From Plasmodium relictum (Eukaryota; Apicomplexa; Aconoidasida; Haemosporida; Plasmodiidae), in the NCBI RefSeq assembly GCF_900005765.1, contig NC_041691.1, positions 124,001 to 188,000 of the forward strand: a DNA stretch of 64,000 nt. Reading direction: 5' to 3'. This document shows, piece by piece, positions 1-13,990 of this stretch. How positions within the stretch are numbered: position 1 is the first letter of the stretch; each line of letters starts with the position of its first letter. A program made the translations under genes and the position numbers. The notes beneath the pieces were generated by a model, which saw nothing but the letters and a program-made list of their open reading frames with translations, was not told the origin of the DNA and made no database searches.

Positions 1-408
1 GTGTTTTTTCATTTTACTCATTAAAAAAATAGAAGAAAAAAAAAATATTTAACGCAAAATTATTGATATGTAAAATTATAAGGCAAAAAAAAAAAAGATT
101 CATATGAACTAAATATTTTAATAATTTCTTTTATTTTTAATTTTTGTTTTTATTTTTTTGGGAATTAATATAATTAATAAGAAACGTTTTTCTAATAGTA
201 TTTTTATTCAGAATAAATTTATAAACATACGTATATATATAAATATATAATTATATTTTTTTTTTTTAATGTAGAATAATGGAATATTTTTTAATGTAGA
301 ATAATGGAATATTTTTTATTTTTTTGTTTTTTTTTTTACAATATAAATACGCATACATGGAAATACATACAAATATATATACATAAGAATACACATAGTG
401 TTTTAACA
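1..408. other. 3' flank of the NAP gene
   Basis: AT-rich non-coding sequence downstream of the minus-strand NAP gene. It holds homopolymer runs and one 25-bp tandem duplication, listed separately. I see no gene in it. Confidence 0.6.
266..315. repeat. 25-bp direct tandem duplication, two copies
   Basis: The block TTAATGTAGAATAATGGAAT occurs twice in direct succession at a 25-bp offset. It lies in the 3' flank of the NAP gene and most likely arose by replication slippage. Confidence 0.85.
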
Positions 409-2060
409 TTATGATGTAAGTGGCTCTTCATTACTTTTTGCTCCCTCTTCATCATCTTCTTCGTTATCATCATATTCATTAGTATCAACATTACTATTTT
501 CGTCATTATAAGCACTATTATTACTTTCATAACTATTGTAATTGCTATTATTTTCACTACTGCTATAACTACTATCAACATCACTAACAATACTATTACT
601 TTCACTTTCAATAATAATACCTAAATAATAATCAACAGCATATGGAATAATTCTTTCTTTAATAGTTAAAGCAACTTCATAATCACCTTCTATAATCATT
701 TCTAATTGAGCTACTTCATGTTTACTTAATTGCTTTATAACATTCGAATTAGGAACTTTATGACTCGTAAAAAAATGAAAAAAGCTATCTCTATTAACTG
801 TTTGCTGAACCGTTTTCACTTCTCTCGAATTTTTACTATGTTGTTTTTTTACAACATTCTTTTTTAGAATATTTTTATTGTCATACCAATCAATAACAGT
901 TGCTTCTGTGTGTAACAAAACTGGCTCATTATCACAATCAACACATTTCATATGATATGTTTTTGTTAAAACAGTATTACTAAAAAATGGATTAGGAGCA
1001 AAGTGAAATGATAAAATAAATCCTTCTTTTTTTTCCTTATTTTTTTTTATATAATCACATCTGATATCATTTAAATAAACTAAAATTTCTTCATCATGAT
1101 CTTCAATTACATGATTTACTGTATTATTATTTCTTAATGCTCTTAACCAAAATTCAGGTAAATTGGGGGTTCCTATTTTTGCTTCCCCATTTCCTACCAA
1201 TGCTTCTCTTCTTTTGTCATAAATTGGATCATATAAATCGTGATATTTTTGCCTTAATAAAAATAATTCATATTCAAATTTAGATTCATAATCATAATAT
1301 TCTTTTTGATAAAGTTTCAATTTTTTTAATGTCTCCTTTTGCTCCTCTGTCAAATCAGTCATTTTTTCATCATCTAAAAAAAAAAAAAAAAAATGGAAAC
1401 ATTATCAATATATATATTTTCAAACTATTTAAATATCATAAAATTAGTAACATATATATATATATATTCTAAAATTATATCATATTAACCCCAAAAAACA
1501 AATATTCAGATTGAGTATTCATATGTAAAAAAAAAAAATATTTTTTTAATTTACAAATATATATTCATGTACTAACGTATTCCTATAATAAATAATCATA
1601 ATATATTTTTATTTTTATATTACCTATTTTTATACTTTCTAAAAGTGAAGAAATTTCTTTTTCCTCTTCAGGTGGTATTGGCTAAAAAAAAATGAAATAT
1701 ATATATATCGTCATTTCAATTATTGAGATAAATAAGTGAAAAATATGAAAAGATACTTTAAAAAAAGTTAAGAAATATAAATATACATATAAAAAAAAAA
1801 AAAACTATAAATCTAGAAGAGATATTAAAAGATAAAAAAATTAAGAAAAAAAGCGCAAAAAACATAAAAATACAACAATCTTCAATATAAATTAATTAAT
1901 AGAATCCCAATATGATACATAAAAAGTATATTATTAAAAATTAACTACACATTTATGTAAGATGCTTAATAATGTATTAAGAATATAATGCATTTAAAAA
2001 AAAAAAAAAAATATATTTTAAAGATTCTTCTATTACTTGATTATTCTCAGTAGTTGCCAT
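409..2060 (-). CDS. Nucleosome assembly protein (NAP/SET family histone chaperone)
   Basis: NAP-family proteins bind histones H2A-H2B and H3-H4 and shuttle or deposit them. Three exons join in phase: 2037-2060 (MATTENNQ), 1624-1681 and 409-1373, giving 348 aa. The third exon alone is open with its own ATG at 1362, but the upstream exons add about 31 N-terminal residues of the expected acidic type. Family motifs seen are LPEFWLRALRNN, the DEEILVYLNDI stretch, FILSFHFAPNPFFSN followed by TVLTKTYHM, and IIPYAVDYYLGI. A Ser/Asn/Asp/Glu-rich acidic tail fills about the last 60 residues, as is usual for histone binding. By length and by remembered gene order it resembles P. falciparum NapL rather than the shorter NapS, but that choice is inference. 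The family assignment is secure. Confidence 0.93.
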
Positions 2061-5000
2061 TTTGTAATGAATTATGTTATATTAGTTATGATTATTAGTT
2101 TGAGTTAAGGATGAGTAAAAATACAAAAATATAAAAAAGAAAAAATAAATAAAATACAATGTATATAAAAAAATTAAAAAAAAAAGAATTATAAGAAATA
2201 AAAAAAAATAATAAAATAAAAATTGTGAAAAAAAATAAGAGTTTTAAATGGTAAAACCCCAAAAACATATAAAAAAAAAAAAAAAGGATGTGAAAAAATG
2301 TACGTAAAAATATATTCCTTGAATTTGACTTTACGTTTTTATTTTAGTAATTTTTTTTTATCTTGTAAATATAAGTATGAACAAATAATCATTAACACAA
2401 AATAAAATTATAATAATTTATAATTTTTAAATTTAGATATATCTCTTTGTTTTTATTTTAATTTATTTTTTTTTTTTTTACTAGAAGATTGTTACAATTA
2501 CATCAGTGTAAAAAAGTAAAACTTTTTTTCATTTACTAAATATAAAGAAAAAAAAAGAGTGCTTAAAATACATTTCCTTAATTCATTGCATATATGCATA
2601 AAATACAATGTATCAAAGTATATTTCTTTTTTTTTCTGAACTTTAAATATTCTTTAACTACGAATATATATTATATATATAAATATATTATCATAATTTT
2701 AAATATAAAATATAATAAATTTTTTTTTTTTTTATTTATTATAACATATATAACTTTTCCCCACTTTTGTATTTTTTTTTTTTTTTTTTTTTTACTAGAA
2801 GTACAGAAATTTAAATAATCAATTGCGCAAATAAAAATACATACAGTTTAAAATAATTAAATTATATATAAGTTATTTGTATATAAATTTTTTATTTTTT
2901 ATTTATTTCATTAAACTTTTATAAATTTAAAGCACATTAACTCATGTCCATTATACTTTAATTTTTTCTTTTTGTTGTACTTTATCTTTTTTCATAGTAT
3001 ATTTTATTTGCTTTTTAGCATGTGTATTTTATATATATATATATTTTATAAACATGATTCTATTTAAAAAAAAAAAAAGGTAATTCATTAAAACCATTTT
3101 TTTATAACAGTTATAATAGCTTTTGTGTACTTTTACTTTTTTTGTTTTTTTAAAGTCTTTTTTATTTTAAGTTAATAATGTTTTAATAAAAGTTGAAAAT
3201 ATCTATAATTTTTATCCTTATGTTTTCTTTTTTCTTGTAATAAAATAACTTGGTAATATTTTTCTATCCTATATAAGTTTGTTTTAGTTTCTTATATGCT
3301 GAAAGAAAAAATTGTCTAATATGAATCTTTCCATTTTCATATATCTTTTTTTTACATCTTTCTTAAAAAAAATATTAAACTAGTTATTAAAAATTAGAAG
3401 TTTGAATTATTTTTAAGAAAAATTGTAAGAAGGAATGCTTTCATTAGACTCCTGTTCTTATATTATTACTTTCAATACAATAATAAAAAATTATTCATAT
3501 GTTTTTATTATTTTGAATTAGGAGAATAAAAAATAGCATTTTTTTTTTTTTTATTCTTAAATGAAATACAAATAAATTCTATTTTATTTTATTTAATTTT
3601 ATAACAATGTATCGAATATTTTATTACGGATTTCTCTTTTTTTTTTATATACTTCATTTTAGTTTCTACAGAAACTTTAAAAAAAAAAAAAATGAAGTCT
3701 TCTAATTTCTTAATATTTAAAAAATATGTATTATAATTTTGTACTTTTTTTTTTCTTTGTTTAAAAAATTTTCTTTTTAATAGATAAATAAAGTAACATA
3801 TTTATTACAATATCTTATATGCTTTTAAAAAAAATGGTATCATGCATAAAAATATACAGCAATTTTCAGACATATATATATATATTATCGCATCTTTTTT
3901 TAATTTTAATAATTATATAAATATAATTTAACTTTTGGTCGCATATTATAATAACTCAAGAAAATTTCTGTTAAGAATATACTTTATATCTTCAAAGACA
4001 AAAAAAAAAATTTTTTTAAAGATTCTTATGGATATAATACAACGACTATTTAAGATAAAAGACAAACAAAAACCTTTTTTAAATTAATATAATTATTTTA
4101 ATAGTAAGTCTATCCTTTTATTCAAAAAGGAATGAATTTTTAATAATATATCTTTTAATTCATTTTTCTCAAGTTCTAATTTTTTTTTTTTATGATATAA
4201 AATATACAGTATTATTTATACACCAAAAATTAATTATTAGTGTTTATAGATGCTGATTAAAAAACTATATCTATTCAAATTATATTGTATAACTTTATAA
4301 AATAATTAATAATAATAGCTTATTTAAATAAATTTCTTATTCATTATTAATTCATTAATTAAATTGAAACTTTTATTTAAAAATATAATAAGAAAAATAT
4401 TGAAGTATATATATAATGTTTTTTTAAGGTGTATTTTTTAAATTTTAAAATCATTTTTTTCAAATTTATTCATGACCGATTAACTTTTTTTTCTGCTCCT
4501 TATCTATGTATAATTTAGAAGAAAAAAAAAAAAGTCTACTTAAACGTAAAAGTATATATATTAGATTAATAATTTTGAAGAGAAGATAATAAATTAAAAA
4601 AAAAAAAAATGAAATAATGCTACTGTAAAAATACATTTAGAAGTATTTTTGTAGACTTTATCGTTTTTAAAAAAAGGTAATATTTTAATTTTTATTTTTA
4701 TTTTATTTTTTTTTCCCCTCTTAGTGAAATTTTAAGATAACAAAAAACTGTCTACACCATTTTTTAAAAAAAATAAAAAGCGCAGAAGCGTGCATAAAAA
4801 AAAAAAAAAATTCATTTTTGATTGCTTTTTTTTTAAGAATAATTTTCAAAAATTTTATTTTTAAAAAAACACATTTAAAAATGAATTTTTATCTTAAAAA
4901 AGCTTTATTCAACACAGCTTTTGACTAATTAAAAAGAATATTTATAAAAATTTAAAAAAAAGTGTCTTTCTTAAATTAAATTAGTGAAATTTTAATTTTA

Positions 5001-6744
5001 TTATCATTTCTTTATGAATATAAATAAAAATAACGATAAAATATTATTAAAAACAAAGATATAATTCTAGTTTTGCATGCATAGTATTTAGGAACTAGTG
5101 TGTGTGTATTTTTATACGTTTTTTTTTTTTTTTATACTTAATTACTATTTTTTAAAATTTTTTTTTATTACCTACATAAATTTTAAGAGAATGCCTAATA
5201 TATTTTCATACTGATATTATATAAATATTTATTAGTCTATTTAATGTATGTATTTATCTGTATATTTATTCTTTTATTTTTTTCCATCATTACATTTGAA
5301 TGTAATTTACTATTTTATGATAAATTATAAATTTTTATTTTGCAGTTTTACTTGATTCTATATGGGACAAGTTTAATAGATAAATCCAAAAGTACTAAAA
5401 GCTAAAAAATATAAATTTATATAACAGTTTTTATTTGTACTATTTTTTTCAATACTTTTTATAATAAAAATTAAAATAAATTAAGAATTAATAATAGGAA
5501 AAGAAAAACAAAAAATAGAAATATATATATATTTCCTATATATACAAAGTTCATATTATATAAAAAAAGAAAAAGTCTAGTAAAAATAATTTTTATAGGT
5601 CTATATTTTACATCCTAAAAATTTATTATATAATTAATTATTAAAAATAAATACATTTTTATAAATTTTATATTTTTATTAATATTTATATAATTATTAT
5701 TTTATTATTATTATTTTATCTACATATTTTCAATGAATTAAATTTTATTAATTTTTTATATATATAGAAATAAATGAAAATATTTATTACACATATTAAC
5801 AAAAAAAAGATATAAAAAGATTACTGCAATAAAATATCTTTATATTCATATATCAAATATAGCTAGATATATGTATAATATTTCTTAATATTAATATATT
5901 CTACTATTAGTATTTTTTTTCCTATGTATAATAGCTAATTGTATTAAAGTACTTCTTCCTTTTGAGGTCTATCCTAATTATATATTAAAAATAATAGATA
6001 ATAAAAAAAAAAATTTTTTTTCAGTAATTTTATATCTAATTTTTATATATTTTATATAATAGCTTCTTTATATATATATATACATTTTGATAAAATTTTA
6101 ATATAATGAAAAACAATTAAATTATTCATTTTTTTATAATTTTATATTTTTCTAAATGTTTTAAAAAAATGCGACAGCAAAAAATTTCTGTTTATTTAAA
6201 AATAATTTTTTTTTTTATATTTTTAATTTCATTTATTTAATTATTTTATGGCTAAGAAATTTTTTTTAATATATTAAATTTTAATTATTAATTAAAATTT
6301 ACTTTTTTTTTTCCTTTTTTGAGAACTTTAGAAATTTGAAAAATTTTTTTACTCTTTTTTTTTTTTTTTAAAAGCAAAAATTCATTTTTTTTTTTTTTTT
6401 TGTATAACACTAATAATTATATAAATATAAAAAATATATAAATATATAAACTTAATAAGTAATTCTTTTTAAGCTTAACACTATAAGTTTCTTTTTTTTT
6501 TTTTTGTACTTTTTTTTTTACTTTTTCTTATTTTCCCTTTTACATTATATATTTTTACATTTTATAAATATAATGTTATTTTTAATTTTATCTAATAATT
6601 TAATGCATTTTCAAAAATTTTTTTAAATTATAAACATTGTATTATGTACACAGAAAAAAAATTTTATGTTTTCAAATGTGTATTTTTTTTTATAATTTTC
6701 TCATTAAAATCCGTGTAAAATATAGTGAATAATATTTATAAATT

Positions 6745-6775
<31 letters not shown>

Positions 6776-7260
6776 TAATACATTTTTATATATGTATAAA
6801 TAAAGTATAATAATTTATGTACACATATTACGCACCATATATTCAAGTGGGTATTCTGTTATATAAAAAGTTATAATAAAAAAAATAAGCAAAATTAAAA
6901 TTTTAATATAACTGTAATAATATATTGAAAAAAACAAAATAATATTTTGAATTTTTTGTATAATATTTATTTCATTTTTTTTTATTTTAAAAAAAAAAAA
7001 AAAATTCATAATAACGCATCATATATGAGCATAAATTTTTTACATTTTTTTTTTTTTTTAAATGCATATATATATATATTATATACATATGTATATAAAT
7101 TTTAAATCTTTTTTTATTTATTAAAAAAAAATTTTAACTTGGAAGTAAAAAGAAAATTAAAAAAAAAAAGCATTTTTTTTTTTAATTACTTTTTAAAAAT
7201 TATATAATTTCACACTTTCCTTTTATTAATTGAACAAAATATATATGAAAATATAGAAGC
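2061..7260. other. 5.2-kb gene-free AT-rich region between NAP (-) and E2 (+)
   Basis: This divergent intergenic region must carry the promoters and 5' leaders of NAP and the E2 gene. The short open frames in it (for example 2594-2818 and 6815-7009) are Phe/Ile/Tyr/Lys strings translated from T or A runs and carry no domain. The part from about 5.6 to 6.5 kb looks the most AT-extreme. I found no tRNA-like or other GC-raised island. Confidence 0.6.
6276..6300. repeat. Perfect 11-bp inverted repeat, 3-nt spacer
   Basis: AAATTTTAATT, then ATT, then its exact reverse complement AATTAAAATTT. It can form a short hairpin, but pure A/T palindromes of this size are expected by chance in sequence this AT-rich. 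Confidence 0.5.
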
Positions 7261-8321
<1,061 letters not shown>

Positions 8322-9915
8322 TAATAATTCAATATATTTAATTAGATTTTTTTTTTTTTTAATAATTTATTGATTCTTTTAAATTATAAGAAAAAAAAGT
8401 TATAAAAAAAAAAAAAACATAATAAATTTTAAATAGTATATACGTATGTATCACGAAGAGAACAAAAAAAAAGGAATAGAAAATAATAGAATTAAAAAGA
8501 AAAAAAAAAATAGAGAAAAAAAAATCAAGAAAAACACTGGAATTTAAAAATTTTTTTTATAGTTTTTATTCTTTTTTTTTTTTTTTTTTTTTTTCCCTTT
8601 TTTTTTTTTTTTTTTTTTTTTGCTATAGTTTTTTTTTCTTTTTTTTTCTTCGCTTCATTTTTTTTTTATATCCCATTGTAACTATCCTAATTATTATTAC
8701 ATCACTTTTTTTTTATATTATACTTCAATTTTTTTTTTCACCCTTTTTATTTATGTTTTTTATATATTTTCTTTTCTTTTTTTTTAATAGATTTGTTAAA
8801 CTATTTTGTGCATATATATATACTTATATATATATATTTTTTTTTTTTTCTTTATATATTTATAAAGTAACAATTATAAATTGGTTATTAATATAAAAAT
8901 ATCAAAAAAGATTTAAAAGAGTTACTCTAAGTATAAATTAATTTCTAATTATATAACTTATCAAAGTAACACTTCTTAAATCAGTAAATACACGGTTTTC
9001 TTATAAAATTTTTACATAAAAAAGAAAAAATTCTTTTTTTGTTATATAAATTAATAGAAGGGTTTCTTTTATTTTTAGACAAACGTATCAGCAAACTATA
9101 ATTCTATATAAATATAATGAAAAAAAGAAATATTTAGAAGTATATATTTTTTCTATGAAAATTTTTTTCTATATGGGCACATAAAAAAATAAATGCAGGA
9201 GGATATTCTTTCAATTTTAATTAAAATATATATTTTATTAAAAAGATTCTGCGTTGTATATTTTCATATGTTATTTTTCTTATTCTAATTATAATAAAGG
9301 AAATAAAGCAAAAATGCAATTACATAATAGAGTTCAAAGTACCAAACGCTTTTTTTATATCTTTTCTTAATATAAAATTTTGTTTATATGAAATGTATTT
9401 TTCTTTTTTTTTCAATTTTATTCATATTGCTCTAATTATTTTTTTTCTTTATAATTATATCAATATTTTTATTTTCTATAGTTTTCTTTATTTTATATAG
9501 ATTGTACTTTATTATCTTAGTCACAAGCTTTTCTATTATTAAAGTTCTATATGCAACTATTAGATTAAAAAATTTTCTCTAAATGAAAATTAAATATATA
9601 TAGATTTTTTACAAGACAAGATAAAAAAAAAAAAAAAAAAATATTTTCCTTAATTTTTAATTTTGATGACATCTAATTAAAATTTCATACTTTAATAATT
9701 TTTATCTTCCTATAGAGATTCATTTTATTTTCTAAAAAGTTCTTTTATCATTCCCTTGAACTTTACATTCATTTTTTTTTTTAAATTTCATTTTATATTT
9801 CATTAAATACACACTGCAAAATAAGTTTCATTATGTTTATTAGGAAATTTTTCTCTGTTATACAAAAAGTTTTTAAATAAATAATTTATCATATTTTTTT
9901 ATTTCTAAAATAAAC
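8322..9915. other. Intergenic region with a very long poly-T tract
   Basis: Between two plus-strand genes. It contains a nearly uninterrupted T tract at about 8568-8622, broken only by CCC. The rest is AT-rich leader and trailer sequence with no open frame of substance. No gene seen. Confidence 0.6.
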
Positions 9916-11212
9916 ATGAATAGAGAAAAACTAGAAAAAGAAAGATTATTACAAAGGAATGAAAAACATATAAAAAATATTGTGGTTGATAATTTAATAG
10001 CTGATGAAAAGTATAAAAATAATGGTAATTTATAAATCATTTTCATAGAAATTAATGAAATATATATATACACAAATATATGCTTATAAATTTTCATAGT
10101 AAAATATGTATTTTAAAAATATTATTTATTTTATAAGAAACATATATATTAACAAAAAATATAAATTATTTTTTTTTCTTTTTAAAAAATAAAAATATTT
10201 TTACTAATTTAATAATAATAATTTAAGACAATATATACTTAAGAAAGAAAGATGCAGAATATAATGATTTTAAATTTAAAGAAAAACAAAAATTAAAGGA
10301 ATACAAAAAAATTGAAAATAGAAGGTATAAAAAAACAAAAAAAAGAGAAAAGAGAAAAAATATAAAAAATTCGATGTAATCTTAAAAAAATGTAATAAAA
10401 ATTTAGGAAAGAAAATTTAGATAGAGACGAAAATAGATGGAAGAAAGCAGAACTTAGTATTCAAGTATAAAAAAAAAAAAAGAATTATAAAAATTACATA
10501 TGATATAATTATTATATAAAAATATAAAATAATAAATGTAAAAAATGAAAAATGAAAAAAAAAAAGTATTAAAGTATTTCTATTAATACTTTCGTATAAA
10601 AAAGAAAATTTTTAATTTTCATTTATGTTTATATATTTCTATAAAAGAATGAAATAGATAAAACTAAAAAGCTACAACAAATGTCTTATAAAAGTGAAAA
10701 AAATAAATCCAAGTAATAATAAATACAAATAAAAAAAAATCTAAAGAGTATAACGATAAAAATATGTATATAAACAAAAAGAAATATATATAGTTAACTT
10801 TATTCAAAATATTCTGTAAGAAAAAATATCAAAAATTTTACTGAAAAATTTATTAGATGCAGTCATGATATAATAAATCATGAATTCATAAATTATGAGG
10901 AGTCTATGAAATTAGAAAAAAAAAAAAACGTAATAATAAAATAAGACATTTTTTTTAGATAATTTCATTAACAAATTTAAAAAAAAAAAAAAAAAATTTT
11001 ACTTCAAAAAATTATTTAATATTTATTAAATAAATATTCTTTTCTAAAAGATCAATACACTTAATAGAAGAAAATTTTTGTCTGAAAAAGTGAATAGTTC
11101 ACACAACCCCATCACAGGTTTTTTTCTCATAACAAAATAGTATTTTTTTTTTATGTTGTTGTAATTTTATCTATTATTATTTAAACTTATAGGAGAAAAA
11201 AGAAATTATTAG
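9916..11212 (+). CDS. Small basic coiled-coil protein ending in NPITG-type motif, function unknown
   Basis: Too fragmented to show as one open frame. Seven exons join in phase: 9916-10024, 10228-10324, 10407-10464, 10648-10712, 10821-10929, 11051-11117 and 11193-11212. They give 174 aa from MNREKLEKERLLQRNEK to NPITGEKRNY. The composition is Lys/Glu/Asn-rich, with long charged stretches likely to form helices or coiled coil, no signal peptide and no membrane segment. There are single Cys and Trp residues but no known catalytic motif. The C-terminal SSHNPITGEKRNY is unlike the rest and is the best handle for homology. I recall NPITG-like tails in some small axonemal proteins, which would suggest a male-gamete flagellar role, but that is a guess. 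All seven introns are small and AT-rich with GT-AG ends. Confidence 0.75.
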
Positions 11213-11581
11213 AAACCTATAAAAAAAAAAAAAGTAATTATTTAAAGTATTTTACACTAAAATTATTTAAGTAAATAATGTTTTATGTAAAAAATTTATA
11301 TAATATATACTATTATTTCATTTTTTTTTTTTTTTTTTTTTTTTTACTAATATTGTTTTAATTATTTAATATTTTTTTTAAACCGTGTTTTCTTTCATAT
11401 AAATTTATTGTGTATTTCATATATAAATTTTAAATCATATTTTTTTTCTCCCTCCTCCCTTAAAATATATAGAAGTCCATCTGCAACATTTGTATATTAT
11501 TTTTTTTAATTTTTTTAACTCTTTTAATTCTATTGTACAATTATTGAAACAAATAATTAATTTTTTTTCTTTTTTTTTTTT
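11213..11581. other. Convergent 3' intergenic region
   Basis: The 369 bp between two converging genes consist mostly of T-rich sequence, with poly-T runs near 11321-11345. It should hold both 3' untranslated ends. No gene seen. Confidence 0.6.
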
Positions 11582-13990
11582 TTAAAAGAGTATAATTATA
11601 TGTTCTGGATATAAATGAAATGTATTTTTAAATGAAATATATAATGGATCAAAAAATAGAAATTGTAAATTAGAATTTTTTAAATTTAGATTTAATGAAT
11701 TTTCTATTTGTTCTATTTTTAATTCATTATAAGAGAATAATGAGTTCTCTCCAAATTTATTATTATGAAAATAAAATTTTTTTTTTTTATCTATTTTACT
11801 TGTCTTTACATTATATTTATTCATATCATCAATATGAATATTATTTAATGCGCAAAATTTATCTACTGCATTAATTAAAAAAGAACAACTTTTGTGTATC
11901 TTCAAATTTTCTTTATTTCTTTTTAATTTTAATATTTCAAAATAATTTTTTCTTATTTTCTTCCATTTTAAAAAATTAATAACAGCAACAAATTGTTCTT
12001 TATCATTTAAAAAATTAAAACCTTGTATATATAAAGCTAAAGTAGTAAGTGTTATTTTTCCAGCAACAAAATGGATAATTTTATTGATTTTATGCCTTCT
12101 TTTCATATTTATACTATATTTATAAAATTTGGAATTTTTTAACTTTTCAATATTTTTTTCTTTTTTACATAAAATTATATTTTGATAATGAATGGAAAAA
12201 TTTAAGTAGGATATGAAAATATAATTATCCATAAAAAATGGTTTAATCACTGTGCTATTCTTCTTATTTGCTTCAATATATTTAAATATAATTAAGTCTA
12301 ACTCATTTTTATTTAGTATTTTATTTTTTTCTGAGCAAAATATGCATAAGCATTGAGCTTTTTGCAAAATTTCATCTTCCTCATTATTATTTTCTAAATT
12401 GAATACAGATTCAACCTCACTTGTGTTGTCAGATATATTGTTATAATGACTTTTTTTTTTTTTTTTATTTTCTTCTTGATTCATCGTTAAAACATTTCTA
12501 TTTATTATTCTTATAAAATTATATACCATTTCTTTAAATTTTAATCCTTTTATATTATTTTGTCGTGATATTTCATTGTTTATATTTTTGAAGTTTCTAT
12601 ATAAAATTAAGTTTTTTTTTAATAATATCTTTTTTTTATCATCATCGTTTTTTAATTTAATTTTTTTATCTTTGTATTTTTCCGAATTTTTATAATTATT
12701 ATTATTTTCTTTTTTACTTTTTTCTTCTTCATTATATTTCTCTTTTCCTCTTACTTCTTCCTTTTCGCACTCTTCATGATTTTGTTCATTTATGTTAAAT
12801 AAATAAGAATATAAATCGGAATACTTATTCGAATTATATATTGATTTCTCGAAATTTTTATCTTTCTTAGAATTATTATTATTATCTAAATAATAATAAT
12901 TATATATATCTAATGTTTTGTTATTACTATCAGAACTTTTAGAACTTTGATAATCATTAGAAAAAAAAGAATTATCAAATATTTGGTTAGATTTTAAGGA
13001 TGAATCACTTTTATCTGTTAAGTTTAATATATCATCTTCAGAATCTTTTTCGCTATTTTCTCTTTCTTCATCAGATTCACTATGCGTTCTAGTAATATCT
13101 ACAATACTTAAAAAATTAAGATTTCTATATGCTCTTTTTTTAAATTTTTCAAAATTTATTAAGCGATATACACCTGATTTTTCATCATCATAGAAATCAT
13201 TCAAATTTTTATCATTTTTATTATTATAAGTCTTTAAATTTTTGCAACTTTTGTGCTTATTACATTTCGCTATAGGATCATCAATTGTTTCATCATAATT
13301 TTGTAATTTATTAAAATCCTCTAATTTGTCATAATTTTCTTTTTTATTTACAAAATTATCCTTACTAATATTTTTTACCAAATAGTTTTCAATATTATTA
13401 GATTTTTCAATTTCTTTATTTTTCCTTCCAATTATTATTTCTTCATAATAATAATCATTATTATTATTAAAATTATTATCGTTACAACTTTTAATATTAG
13501 TAAATTCCACTTGATTTTCCTGAGTTGCATTAGACAATTTATCATTATCTTTTTTCCAATAATATATATTTTGCTTACACCTTTTTAATTTTCTTTTACT
13601 TTTTTTCTTTTTATTTGTTTTAGATATAATACTATCTTTATCTGAGTTACTACTAAATAAAGTGCTTTTTTTCTTTTTATTTGTTTTAGATATAATACTA
13701 TCTTTATCTGAGTTACTACTAAATAAAGTACTTTTTTCCTTTTTTTTTTTTTTTTCTATTTTATTTGTTTTAGATTTGTCACTATTATTATCTGAACTAG
13801 TATTATATAAAATTCTTTTCTTTCTATTTTTTTTTTTTTTTTTTTCTATCTGGTATTTTATTGTTGTATTACTAGTATTATCTGAGCTACTACTAAATAA
13901 AAATTTTTTTTTTGAGGGTTTTTTTCTATCTAACTTTTTTTTTTTAAGTACATCATTACTATTATCTGAATTACTATTAAATAAGTCCAT
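11582..13990 (-). CDS. Conserved-type hypothetical protein with repeated acidic-serine motifs
   Basis: A single-exon protein of 802 aa that I do not recognise. The first about 130 residues carry at least five copies of a short motif of the form L/I-F/Y-S/N-S/T-x-SD (LFNSNSDNS, LFSSSSDNTS, LYNTSSDNNS, LFSSNSDKDS twice), each followed by a Lys-rich stretch. The two most alike copies are an exact 22-residue tandem repeat. The centre is Asn/Lys/Asp/Ser low complexity with an acidic patch (ESDEERENSEKDSEDD). The last about 250 residues are less biased, with a CLCIFC cluster and segments such as ITLTTLALYIQGFNFL that look like a folded domain. The SD motifs resemble casein kinase 2 sites and the basic linkers could be nuclear-localisation or nucleic-acid contacts. 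Both ideas are inference. Confidence 0.85.
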   Translation of the reverse strand: MDLFNSNSDNSNDVLKKKKLDRKKPSKKKFLFSSSSDNTSNTTIKYQIEKKKKKNRKKRILYNTSSDNNSDKSKTNKIEKKKKKEKSTLFSSNSDKDSIISKTNKKKKSTLFSSNSDKDSIISKTNKKKKSKRKLKRCKQNIYYWKKDNDKLSNATQENQVEFTNIKSCNDNNFNNNNDYYYEEIIIGRKNKEIEKSNNIENYLVKNISKDNFVNKKENYDKLEDFNKLQNYDETIDDPIAKCNKHKSCKNLKTYNNKNDKNLNDFYDDEKSGVYRLINFEKFKKRAYRNLNFLSIVDITRTHSESDEERENSEKDSEDDILNLTDKSDSSLKSNQIFDNSFFSNDYQSSKSSDSNNKTLDIYNYYYLDNNNNSKKDKNFEKSIYNSNKYSDLYSYLFNINEQNHEECEKEEVRGKEKYNEEEKSKKENNNNYKNSEKYKDKKIKLKNDDDKKKILLKKNLILYRNFKNINNEISRQNNIKGLKFKEMVYNFIRIINRNVLTMNQEENKKKKKSHYNNISDNTSEVESVFNLENNNEEDEILQKAQCLCIFCSEKNKILNKNELDLIIFKYIEANKKNSTVIKPFFMDNYIFISYLNFSIHYQNIILCKKEKNIEKLKNSKFYKYSINMKRRHKINKIIHFVAGKITLTTLALYIQGFNFLNDKEQFVAVINFLKWKKIRKNYFEILKLKRNKENLKIHKSCSFLINAVDKFCALNNIHIDDMNKYNVKTSKIDKKKKFYFHNNKFGENSLFSYNELKIEQIENSLNLNLKNSNLQFLFFDPLYISFKNTFHLYPEHIIILF
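13601..13732. repeat. 66-bp tandem repeat, two copies, inside CDS
   Basis: Two copies differ by about one base over 66 bp (AGATATAATACTATCTTTAT recurs at 13622 and 13688). They encode the duplicated 22-residue acidic-serine/Lys unit of the 802-aa protein on the minus strand. Confidence 0.85.

Noticed and set aside
2594-2818. 74-codon Phe-rich frame in the gene desert
   Set aside because: Translation of T homopolymers; no domain or splice context.
2061-7260. Centromere
   Set aside because: By eye the composition is not uniformly beyond 97% A+T and no regular tandem array is visible; left as a check, not a call.
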